This document shows positions 46,001-56,858 of a stretch of 64,000 nucleotides of DNA, piece after piece. Both the position numbers and the translations under genes were made by a program. The notes under the pieces were generated by a model. It saw only the letters and a program-made list of their open reading frames with translations, ran no database searches and had not been told where the DNA came from. The DNA lies in NCBI GenBank assembly GCA_027625915.1, contig JANTQA010000032.1:10354001-10418000 (forward strand), written 5' to 3'. How positions within the stretch are numbered: the first letter of the stretch is position 1; the number at the start of each line of letters is the position of its first letter. This DNA is from Anaeramoeba flamelloides. Its lineage: Eukaryota; Metamonada; Anaeramoebidae.

Positions 46001-49000
46001 GATTAGAAAAAAATGAATTTGTTTTTTTTTGTTTGATGTTTTATTTTTAGGTTTAATTTAAAATCATTAATTTTTTTTTTTTTGAAATTCCGTAGATTTA
46101 TGATAAATTATTGATTAATTAATTGTTTCTTTTTTTAATTTTTTTGTTATTAAATAATTAACTCGTCACTTAATGAAATTTGTTGTTTACAAAAAATTAT
46201 CATGAAAATAATATTGTTTCGTAATTTTACTAAATTAAAAACATTTCAACATTAGTTTTTCTCTATATCGTAAATTTTTAATAATCAGAATATATTTGAT
46301 TTTTTATATTTCTTTTACCAATATTTATTTTGAAATTTTTTTCATAAAGTATTCACAAATTTTTTCGTGGAAATTTAAAACAAAGTAATTATTTTTTTTA
46401 TTCAATAACAATTTTAATATAAACTCTTTTTCAGTCAAAGGGCCCAGTTTTATTGAACAAATAGAACATATTCTATAAGTTTAATTCATTATTATTCTCA
46501 AACTACAATTTCAATTTTTAGATCAAAATCATTTTTTCTAATTTTGTTAAAATTTTTTTTTTTTGTATTTTGCTTTTTGCTTTTCTTTTTACTTTTTTTT
46601 TATTTTTTTTTCTTTTGTATTTCTTTTTTAAAAATTAAATTTGAAAAAAAAAATGTTTGAAACTCCAAATTAGCATTAAGAAAAGTTCGGTGTTGTAATT
46701 TCTTTTAAAATTCATACATTTAAAAGTGAAAAATCTTATTTTCAATAATTTTAATTTTCCTAAAGAAACTGAGAATTTTGCACGAGACGTTCCAATGAAA
46801 AGGGCTGAAAATTTTTTTTAACATTTTTTTTTTTTTTGAAATTTATGGTTTGTTCAGGATTTTCTTTTATGATTATCGGCTCTAATACGAAGTTTATTAT
46901 TTCTCGTATTTCTAAACAATCTAAGTTTGGTTGATTCTTAAAAATAAAGTGACTTTTTCATTTTTGGCTGGGCCCCTTTGAGTGAAATGGAGTTTAGAAG
47001 TTTTAATTTTAATTTATCATTAAAAGTTATGATTTTAAATCTTTTTTATTGAAATTAAACTATTACAAAAGTTAAATTTAGATTTATAATATTTGTTTGG
47101 ATTAATTTAAATCTTAATATTTTTTTCTTTAAGAGATATGTTTGATCCATGAATGTTGAAATAAATATCATAAAAAAAAAAAAGAATAACACTTTAGTAT
47201 AGTTTCTGATTTAATGAATCAGTTGGTATTAAAAAGTAGAAGAAAAAAAAAAAAACTGAATCATTTCATGGTTAATATAAACAAATTTGTTTATTTTGGG
47301 TATATTCATTAATCATTAATTTGTTAATTTACTTTTGCTAAATGGCAATTGTTTGATTCCAAAATTATTAAAAAAGTTGATTTTTTAATTTCCTTTTTTT
47401 ATGATATATTTCTTTGTAAATATTGATCGAGTGATTTTCTCTCAAAATAAATAATTTCTTTTTTTTTAATAAAATAATTGTTTATTTCATCTATGTTTTC
47501 TAAAGAAAGTTGTTTATATTTATTCTTTTTTAATGGAATCGATGACTAAGATAAATCTTTAAGAGATCATTTGGGTTTTTTTTCTTTGAATATTTACAAG
47601 AATTTGAAAAAAAAATAATAAAAGGAAATAATTAATGAATTAATCGTAAAATGTCATACCTGGTGTTGTCAAATATCCAATCAGTCTATTTACACTTATT
47701 CCACTTATTTTATTAAATAATAAATCATTTCTAGTTGCAATTTTTGACGTACTTTTAGAATTTTTGTCTTGTTTAAACCAAGTAAGATTTTGAATATCAA
47801 TTCCAAATTCTCTCCAAAAATTGGTTTTAGGATTGACATTTTGAATGTTTGTTTGTTTTTCTAAAATTTTTTCTTTTTTAATAATTTTTAAAGTATTGGA
47901 GGGTAAAACTCCTTGGTCGCTGAATCGTTTGTTTTCTTCTAAATGTTGTAATTGTGCGATTACTTTTTTACCTCCTTCCATGCCATAATCAATTTTATAT
48001 AAAGAATAAATTATCGAATATTTTTTATTTAATTTCATTACTTGTGTCTTGAAATTTAGATTTTTTACTAATTTTTGAATTACTTCTTCAGCTGTGCAAT
48101 TTAAATCTAATAAAAGTTTCATTTTTCTATTGTCTGGTAAAATTAAATTGATAATTATTGGCCGGAGTGATAGCTGTACTGAATCAAATTTATTTTCCTA
48201 TTTTTAAATTAGATATAAATTTGTTTTGAATAAGAAATAATATTTTTTAATCATTTTAATATTTACAATTTTTAATATTATTATTGGTTCTAATTTGTCA
48301 AAAGCTCTAATTTCAGATAAATGGGTTTTTTTTTTTTTTTTTTTTTCAGCAATTTATAATTTCAGAGTTTTATTAACTAAGTGTATTTATTATTTTTGTA
48401 TTTTTTTTTTTGTAATTTATTTAAAGGAGGAGAAGTGAATTCCTCTTATTTGTCGTTCGTTTTTTTTTGAGTTTTCTGTTTATTTGGAAAATCGATAGAT
48501 TTTCGTTAGGTTTTCTTGAGGTTATCTGTTTTATTTGTGAAGTGTTCTAGGTTTTTTTGAGTTTTTTATTTATTTGTGAAGTGTTCTAGGTTTTTTTGAG
48601 GTTTTCTATTTTATTCGGAAAATCTATTGATTTTCATTACGTTTTTTTTAGTTTTCTATTTATTTGTAAAATCTATCGATTTTCGAAACAAAATAGAAAA
48701 CCTCAAATAAAACTAGAACACTTCAGAATAAAACAGAAAACATCTAGAAAACCTCCGTTATCTTTTCCAGAATTTTGAAGAATTCAAAAGAATAAAATAA
48801 AAGATTTTACTATCTTCTTTTGAATTCTGGAAAACAGCTGTTAGGTTTTTTTTAAATTCAAAAGGATTGAGTTAAATCTTTGATTTTACTAAATTCTTTT
48901 AAATTTTGGAAAAGCTAGGCACTCGACGACACTCGACAGCACTTGGCGACATTTCCCGAATCCCTAAATTTTTATTACGGGATCGTTTTAAAAAACTCAA

Positions 49001-52000
49001 AAATGCACCTATTATCCACTAGCGTTAATCAATATTTAGAATCTTATTTTCTAAGATCAAAAAAATTATTAATTTTTAATATATATTAGTTATTTCATAA
49101 ATAATCTCTTTCGTTAAAAGATAATAATAGCTTAATAATTATTAGGTGTTTATTCTCTAAATAATACCAAACTAAAAATAAAGAAATATCATTAAATATA
49201 ATTTTCTTTTTGCATGAAAATAATTCTTTGTATTTTAAAACAATATTATTCTATTTATCAAAAAAAAAAACAGTAGTTAAACGTATCTTCTGTGGATAAG
49301 ATTGCCTATTTAATAGTTAGTGAAATTTCTAAATTGTAAAATTCTTTTTGAAGTTTTCCAGTAAAAATTTAGATTCTTAAGGCGTGATTTTCCAGTGATT
49401 ATTTGATAAAAGATGAAAAAATGAAACTTTAAGCTTTCTATAATTCACTTGATGTTTACAATGTAGTGTAATAGAGGGTATTTCCAAATAATTGGTGCAT
49501 TTTTTCTTTATATTTCAAATAATATCTTATTTTAAAGTCGTTCCCGTTTTGCCTTAGTAATGTCTAATTCATAATAATATTATTCCTAACTGTATGAGTG
49601 TCTATTACGTTTATTTCAAAATAGGTTCCTTAAAATATTTTCGGATTTATTGTTATGGGTTGGATAGAGATCTATCCAATCTGTTACAGAGTGAATTTTG
49701 AAGTGATTAAATTTGAGAATTCCAATTCAAAGAGTATCTAAATTAGATACAGTCATGAGAAGTATTTGAATCTTAATTTAGTTTTCTCAAAAAAAGCTTA
49801 AAATATTTTCAAACAATGAAAAAAAAATTATGATTTTTTTATAAAAAACCAAGGTAAGAATAAATTTAATAAAAAGTGGATAAAATGGGTAAGGATCCAA
49901 ATGATTTTTTAAACAGCAAAATACTGTTCTAAGTTTTTCCTTCTCTGAAAATTTTTATAAAGAGTATACTTCTGAAGAAAATAAAATTTCTATTGAATTT
50001 CTGAAATTAAAAAAAAATAAAAAAAAAAAAAAAACACTTTACCAGAATTCAAATGAATACTGTTATTTTCGAATTAATAAATGAAAATTTTTATTTCAAT
50101 TTCCAAAATGAATATTTATTATATCTGTTACAATCAATTTAAGAGAGTAAAAATTTTGTCTTAGAGTTAAATAAGGAAGTTTAATTTATTGTCTCAAAAT
50201 ATCATTTCTAAACCATATTGTAAAAGATCTTTGGATTTTCTTCAACTTATAAACTAAGAAAAATATTTTGGAGAATTTTATTTAAAAATTTTCATTTTTT
50301 AATGGGAAAATAAGAGTAGACTGAAATCTTTAATTTTTAAGGAAACAAATATAAATTCTTGAAAAACTCACAACAAGCATGTATACTTTTGATACTCGCT
50401 TTCTTATGGAAAAAAAAAATAGGGTTTTTTTTATTTTATTTTTCGTCATGAATATTTTATTTATCTTCAAACAATTAGACAATGTTTTAATTAATCCCAC
50501 CTATAGTTTCTAGATTCTAGTCTCTTAAGCAATTTCTTATTTACAAGCCTGAGATTAATTTGGAAATGTTTTTGTTCATCTCAAAGTATTTGGATCAAAA
50601 AAATCTCAGAATGAAACATTCTTAAAATTTGCAATATTAGTGGGTGATTAATTGTTTACCTTAACAGTCAAATCTAAAACCCAGAAATTTCTGAAACCCG
50701 GTAATTCCATTTTTCTGATCAATTGTAAATATTAGTAAAAAGTCAAAAATATACTCCCATTTTACAGACAAATAACCCAATTACCCAGCAACTTATAACT
50801 GTTACAATTGGGGTATTGGTTAAATATTCTGAATCCATCATTTTTAACTCTTTGGTGAATTCAGAAATCAAAAAAATCCAAAATTTGTAAAATTAATTGA
50901 GAACATTACTAAAAATGAAAATCCACTTTTGATTTTAAATTTTGAAATAAAAAACATTTTCATACTTTTAAAATATTTGAAAGAATTTGAATTTGAGAGA
51001 GGTGTTTGATTATTGTAAATTTTCATTAAATTATGAAAACCATTTTGTCAAAAAATAAATCCTCTAAGGTTCCCAATAGAAATTTAAAATTTTGAAAAAA
51101 TTATTAAAAGAAAGATATAAAGTAAATAAAACTCTTATTTCATAAATGCAATAACAAAATAATTCTTATAAAGATGATTCCTAATAAATTTAGAATTTAT
51201 CAAAAGGGAAAATCGCAATAAATTTGATTTTCAATTTTCACTAATGTTCTCAATTAATTTTACAAATTTTGGATTTTTTTGATTTCTGAATTTACCAAAG
51301 AGTTAAAATTAATGGATTCAGAATATTTAACTAATACCCCAATTGGAAAGGTTATAAGTTGCTGGGTAATTGGGTTATTTGTCTGTAAAATGGGAGTATA
51401 TTTTTGACTTTTTACTAATATTTACAATTGATCAGAAAAATGGAATTACCGGGTTTCAGAAATTTCCGGGTTTTAGATTTGACTGTAAAATGGAAATTTG
51501 CAAAAAATTAACAAAAGGAAAAAAATAACCATTGTGAAAAAAATTTGGTTCATTAAAAAAAATTGTGTCAGTCAAAAATTTGTTTTCGTTTTTTAAATAG
51601 TAAATATTAGCAAAATGATTTTTGATCAAAGTAAAATTTTATGAACAAATCTTACATTTAAGAAAAACCAAAGTCACTATCAATAATAATTTTCAATGGC
51701 AAAATTATTTCGTTGCATTTTGTGCTTATAGAATTACTGTGGAACTCTAAAAAACAAAAAATTTATTTTTAATTGTCAACTTTACTAAAAATAAGAGAAC
51801 TATTTATTAGGAAATCTTATAATCTATTAATCTAATAAAATATTGATCATTGTTAATGAACGCAAATTTATCACGGTTAATCTTAAATAACCTTTTAAAT
51901 CAAATTGAATTATAAAATCTTCCAAAAAAGATGTTTTTTCGAAAGAGATTGTTTTCCACTAATGTTTACAATCAAAACTTCAAAATACCGAAATATCAAG

Positions 52001-53405
52001 ATTTCAGAAACCATTTAAATTCTTAAAATTCCCTTAGACAAACCTTAATTTAAAACGGTTATTAATTTTTGGTCTTCCCAAACAATGATTAACTAGATCT
52101 TGGAATGTAATCTAATAAAAAAAATCAACATTTTTAGTAAAGTTGACAATTAAAGATAAATTTTTGTTTTTTAGAGTTCCACAGTAATTCTATAAGCACA
52201 AAATGCAACGAAATAATTTTGCCATTGAAAATTATTATTGATAGTGACTTTGGTTTTTCTTAAATGTAAGATTTGTTCATAAAATTTTACTTTGATCAAA
52301 AATCATTTTGCTAATATTTATTATTTAAAAAACGAAAACAAATTTTTGACTGAACCAATTTTTTTTAATGACCCAAATTTTTTTCACAATGGTAAGCAAC
52401 AAAACAAAAATAAAACCAGGAATTGAAAGAAAAAAAAAAAAAAAAAAAATAAGAGAAATGGGAAAAAATAAGAAGAAAAGTACAAGTAAAAGTAAAAGAA
52501 TTGGTAATAGTCACTTACAAGTTTTGAAAGATAGCCCGACAAAGTATAGCCTTTTTTGAATTTGGCCCAAACACCAAACCTTAATTGGCACTCTAAAATC
52601 TCTTTAACAGCCTTTTCTTTCTCTTTGGTTTCTGTTAAATTAATAAAGCCGTCCTTTCTAAAGCTTTCATTGTATGTAAAGACAACACCATAGTCGATGG
52701 GGTTGATTCTCTTGTCTTTTTCGGCGAAAAAATTTAATACGTTTTTGATTTCTGTGTTCGGGGAAAAGGACTGCATGCTGTTGTTTAAATGTGTGCCAAA
52801 GGTGATGCGCAAAGAGACCTTTTCTTTTGGTTGCACTCTCAATTCAAGATCTCTTTCCAAATAGTCGCCAACCAATTCTTCGTCATCTAAAAACCTTCCT
52901 TGGAAATCGGTCTGGGGGTTATACAGCGCAGACTGCTGGCTTTGCTGGAGTTGTTGCTCAAGACTCAGCTGTTGTTTCTCATTTAATGAAAATTCTTCTT
53001 CGCTTGGCTCACTCGTTGTTTGTAATGATGGTATTGACTCTGTTTCAGAGCTTGTGCTATTCATGGGTTTTTCTTTTTCTTTTTCTTTTTCTTTGTTTTT
53101 GTTTTTGTCTTTTTTTTTTTTTTTTGTTTGTTTCTTTTTATTGTTTTTAATTTTGGGTAAAAATAACCCGTATTTGGGATCAAAATCTAATTCCTTCAAA
53201 AGTTCAGAAACAATTAATTTTGGTTTTGACAATTCTAATATTAGTTTTGCTTTATCGGGTTTGGTAATATGAATTTTCTTTATTTAATTATTGTTTATTG
53301 TTTTTGTTTTTAATTTTGGGTTTAATTCAAATAAAAAAAAATTTGGGTTTGAAGCGGTTAGGTTTAAGTCTTAAAAAAAAAAATTATTTTAGGTACTTTG
53401 CTCAT
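43054..53405 (-). CDS. RasGEF (CDC25) protein with three talin-head-like ubiquitin-fold modules
   Basis: Exons (minus): possible 9-base first exon 53405-53397 (MSK), then 53277-52519, 48197-47660 and 44216-43054; about 820 aa. Junctions: CTT|GTAAGT to AAATAG|GAA in phase 0, and CCAG|GTATGA to AATAG|GC in phase 1 (YLTTPG joins FQTPGFLDIFLVLL). Domains: UBL1 (KIHITKPDKAKLILEL), broken by a Lys/Glu/Gln-rich insertion and completed by GRFLDDEELVGDYLERD; UBL2 (KVSLRITF, IDYGVVF, FGVWAKF); UBL3 (IINLILPDNRKMKLLL, EENKRFSDQGVLPSNTLKI). The order and motifs resemble the F0/F1 lobes of talin. RasGEF-N about 420-560 carries an acidic/Asn-rich tail. CDC25 catalytic domain about 580-808 (FNDMFAIISGLQNSAVLRI, PCIPYLASYLVDLTYIGD) looks complete. 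Predicted role: nucleotide exchange on a Ras/Rap-type GTPase at membrane or adhesion sites. The start exon is uncertain. Confidence 0.85.
44426..45012 (-). mobile_element. MITE-like element (family E), copy 3
   Basis: 587 bp in the reverse orientation to copy 1, starting TAAACTCTTTTTCAGTCAAA and ending GTGAAATGGAGTTTA. Includes the shared interior blocks TTTGAAACTAC and TTTTGCACGAGACATTCCAA. Its right end coincides with the left end of the next element. Confidence 0.65.
45005..45596 (+). mobile_element. MITE-like element (family F), copy 1
   Basis: About 590 bp, abutting or overlapping the right end of the family-E copy before it (shared GGAGTTTA). Ends AAGTTTA at 45596. Matches 40265-40830 across the interior (TTACTGAACTTTCAATGA; TGGATTCTGATCAAAA). 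Its right 200 bp are also related to the family-E right end, so E and F are probably two branches of one family. Confidence 0.55.
45596..45930. repeat. Composite hairpin-repeat cluster 4
   Basis: Begins at the edge of a family-F element. Module A fragments at about 45601-45657 and 45866-45930; module B palindromes at about 45667-45735 and 45787-45852; module C in reverse orientation at about 45745-45778 (GTGACGTCAAGTGCCATCAA). Confidence 0.5.
46420..46996 (-). mobile_element. MITE-like element (family E), copy 2
   Basis: 577 bp, starting TAAACTCTTTTTCAGTCAAA with GGGCCC just inside, and ending GGGCCCCTTTGAGTGAAATGG plus AGTTTA. It is the best match to copy 1 at 26066-26648 (reverse orientation), including a TTGCTTTTTGCTTTTC stretch. 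Confidence 0.7.
48440..48965. repeat. Composite hairpin-repeat cluster 5
   Basis: The most complete cluster. Module D in reverse orientation, with GTGAAGTGTTCTAGG repeated at 48537 and 48576 (39-bp period). Small palindromes of the type GAAAATCGATAGATTTTC near 48487, 48630 and 48668. Module A hairpins at about 48764-48834 and 48855-48911. The best module C array lies at about 48915-48945: three decamers CACTCGACGA, CACTCGACAG and CACTTGGCGA in tandem. Confidence 0.6.
50663..51488. repeat. Foldback element with about 255-bp near-identical arms (family L)
   Basis: Arms about 50663-50925 and 51233-51488 are reverse complements with few differences (for example ACAAATAACCCAATTACCCA against its complement), around a spacer of about 300 bp. 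The termini are ACAGTCAAATCTAAAACCC; the right edge has TA, so a Tc1/mariner-like origin is possible. Transcribed as part of the RasGEF intron, it would give a long double-stranded hairpin. Confidence 0.75.
51526..52394. repeat. Foldback element with about 250-bp arms (family M)
   Basis: Arms about 51526-51790 and 52140-52394 are near-perfect reverse complements (block AATTATTTCGTTGCATTTTG against its complement), with outer ends CCATTGTGAAAAAAATTTGG. It starts 38 bases after the preceding foldback ends. No sequence in common with that foldback was noticed, so these are two independent elements side by side. Confidence 0.75.
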
Positions 53406-55880
53406 CTTTTGTTTTCTATTTTTGGGGAAAGGGATTCAAATAAAAAATTTTGAAAAAAATTAAAAAAAAATAAAATAAATTTCCAAAATCAAGTAGAGGT
53501 TGTTTGACATTGCAAAAATAATTTTAATTCCAAGTTTTTTCAGAAAATCAATTTCTTTTCCACCCATAAATTTCCAAAATAAGTTTTTATTTTACAAACT
53601 TTGTCTTTTATGAAATATATCATGAATTCGAGTTCCTGGATTAATTTGTTTTTTTCAAGTTGTAATGTGAAATATTGTTTCCTCTTGAAAGTGGTTAACT
53701 CCTTCAAGATTTATTTTTTTTTTTTGAAAAGTTGATGATTCTTAAACCCTTTACCCAAGATCATGTATATTCATTTTCTTTGTTATTATTATTAGTTCGA
53801 AGTTAAAATAGACACTTAAAACGCTCTATCTTTCAATTGTTTGAGATTTAAATGGTCTTCTTTTCACCTCGAATTTGTTCTTATTTTCCAATTCTTAAGT
53901 TGCTGTTATTTAAGATTTTTATTTTGCAAAAAGTACAATAAAATCCAAGAATAAAGCAATAAACAGAGATACCAAATTCCAAATCCATTTTTTGGAAATT
54001 TCATCTCGGAAAAGAGAAATAAAAAATAAAGTGAAAATTTTGTAACATTTATTATTCAAATACTAATTGAAACTAAAACAATATAAAGTCCAAATTTTGT
54101 TGAAAGTCACATTTGTGGCACTCATTAATTTGTAGTTAATTGATGATCAAAAAATACTGTTTATTGCAAAAGGCAAAGATCAAAATTTTCATACATCTTT
54201 GAACCAGATAATGTAAAACCCTACAATTCAAATACACCACAAAAGTTCATGGTTTTAAAATACCTAAATTAATTGTGTTAATTGAAAAATTAATAGTATC
54301 TTAATTTTCATTCGGCTTTCAAAAACTTTCAATCTCATTCCAAAGAATTCTAATACAACCACCAACTTCCTCATTGTAAAAAGAGAAAGACTCTAAACAA
54401 TTTTTAAGAATTAAAAATTTAAATTTGATTTTGTTAACTGTATTTTGAAAGAAAAATGTAATCAAAATTCTATTAAATTTATTCCCTATCAAACAGGACT
54501 TAAAATTTTAATTTTTTTCACAAACATAAGTCTTAATAACCAGTTAAAAACATTTTTTCGAATTAAAATAATTTTATTAGATCATAAAAATAAAATTATC
54601 TAAAAAGTAAATTATCTATTATTTGAAAAAATTTTAGACTTCATTGGAACTAAATTTTTTTTACATGTCTGTTTGACCAAATATTTTACTTTATTGGTAA
54701 AAAAAAAAGAGATAAATATTTGATATTTTTTCAAGATAAATTTAAGGATTTTGGAACTTATGGCTTTAGTATAATATTTTTTTGTTTTACTTCATATTTA
54801 TGAAAGTTAAAGATTTAAGATTTCAAAGAAATTGTGTAAAATTTAAATTTTTTGATTTTTTTTAACAAAACTTTTTTGATAAGAATAAACCTATGTTTTT
54901 ATTTGTAAGTCCAAAATTTAGATTGTTTTGTTGGAAAATAAGAATCCTTGACTTTTTAATGAAATTCACTTTATTTCCCATAAAATTTAATACAAGATCG
55001 AGGTATCAACTTTAATTCAAGAAAGTGGATGGATTCTCAAAATTTTATCCTAAATTAAATTAAAACAAATTTTCAATTTGTAGGTCGAAATTAATTTTTC
55101 TTTTTCTTTTTCATTTTTCTTTTAATTTTATGTTTTTTTTTGTTGGACCCCCTCTTTTTTCTTTTTATTTTGAAGTTTATAAAATTGGGAAAAAAAAATC
55201 TTTGAAAAACCAATAACCTATGAATCAATTTTAGGTATTCTTGTATTGAGAGCTTTTCTCCGAAAATTGGGGTTCTATTAAAATTTTGAAAAATGTAATA
55301 TAAAAAAAAAAATGATAAAAAAATATTTTACGCTCTATTAAAGGAGTTATAAATAATAAAATTAATAAAGATTTCATAAATATCTTATAATCGTTGAATA
55401 TTGTTAAAATCAAATTCTACAATATCCCACATTTTTTTTATTTAGCAAGTGTTTTGAGTTACTGTTGAAAGTTTATTGTTTTATTCATTGGGAAGAAAGA
55501 GTAATAAAATTTAAAATATCTCAGTAAGAAAAAAAAAGGGAAAGAAAGAAAGTTGAAGAAAAATATATAAAATATTTATTCAATTATATATTATCAATCT
55601 CCTCAAATTAAAAATTATTCAGGGTTGTTAGAGTTTTCAAATTTCGTAATAATAAAGAAAAATGAATCATTTAATAGAAAACTTTTAAATTATGTAACCC
55701 CCATTTTGTATTTTCTTTGGTTTTATATTTATTTTGAAACAATGAATGTATGTTTTAAAACAAACAAAAAAAAAAAAAATGGAAAAGTAAAAAGGTATTT
55801 TCTTTGTTTTTTTTCTTTATATTAGTAACTCAACACCCTTCAAAATTAAACAAGAATTAAAAAAAAAAAACTGGTGTTAT

Positions 55881-56475
55881 ATATAAGCTATTTCCAAGAA
55901 AGTGGGGCAAATTTATTTTAAAATATATTTATATAACCCATTCTTCAAAAAAGGATATAAATATATAAAATCATTAACCATCACTTTTAGATTCTTGATA
56001 ATAATTCAATTTTTTTGTTTATATTGTATTGCAGAAATAAAATATATGAAAATTTCTGATCTCGATTTTATCTGATATTTTTTTATGGTGAAAATTGGTG
56101 TTTATTATTTTCTTTTTGATCGAAAAAACTATTTTCATTACTTGTATAATCTCAACAAATTTTCAAATATAATTAAAAACATATAACTGCGTTTTTGTGT
56201 TTAAAAAGTCATTTGTCCCCCTTTCCATATTTCCGGTTTTTTATTGAAATTGGTCGTACATTGCTTTAACCAAAAAAAAAACACTATTTTTTTTTTCATT
56301 TTTTGGGGATATTTTAAAGGAGATAATATGAAATAAATACATAAGTGGTTGGTTCAATCGGTATAAATATTAAACTTAATTTGGTATAATTGATTAATGA
56401 TAACCATCACTAAAAAAAATTATTTTTTATGAAATGAAAAAAAAAATTCCCCACTTTTTTGGAAATACCTTATAT
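55881..56475 (+). mobile_element. MITE-like element (family K), copy 2
   Basis: 595 bp; left end ATATAAGCTATTTCCAAGAA, right end the complement of ATATAAGGTATTTCCAAAAA, followed inside by AGTGGGG on both sides: terminal inverted repeats of about 30 bp. Best-preserved ends of the family; aligns with 23254-23841. Confidence 0.65.
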
Positions 56476-56858
56476 GAACCCCCCCCCCCCAACCCCTGAA
56501 TTCAAAAGATATGTATAAACATGAAACCTACCCTTAAAGTTCCTATTTTCACCCAAATTAACTATTTTTACCTAGTAATTAGGTCTATTTTAAATTATTC
56601 TATTCATTTCGTATTTAACATAAAAATAAGAAAATTTTCGATTATGACGGCAAACTTTGGAATAAATATCCTACCCAAGCCCACATAAACAATAATTTTC
56701 AACAATCAAACTTAACAAAATTAACTAAAAACTAGTGTTTGTGATTTTGGGTGTTCATAATTTCATGATAGTATATATTTTTTCATATTTTTTACTAATT
56801 ACAAATTATAAACCACTTTAAAATAAAAATTTTTATTTTTTAATTTTTAATTCACTTT

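Larger units (their letters stand above)
44217..47659 (-). other. 3.4-kb intron within the RasGEF-N domain, filled with transposons
   Basis: Minus-strand donor CCAG|GTATGA (after 47660) and acceptor AATAATAG (before 44216). It contains, in plus order, a family-E element (44426-45012), a family-F element (45005-45596), hairpin cluster 4 (45596-45930) and another family-E element (46420-46996), so more than half is identifiable repeat. Confidence 0.8.
48198..52518 (-). other. 4.3-kb intron between UBL2 and UBL3, with two giant foldbacks
   Basis: Minus-strand donor CTT|GTAAGT (after 52519) and acceptor AAAATAG (before 48197), phase 0. It contains hairpin cluster 5 (48440-48965), an end fragment resembling family K near 49473, and two adjacent foldbacks (50663-51488 and 51526-52394), the second ending 124 bases from the donor. 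No protein-like frame inside. Confidence 0.8.
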
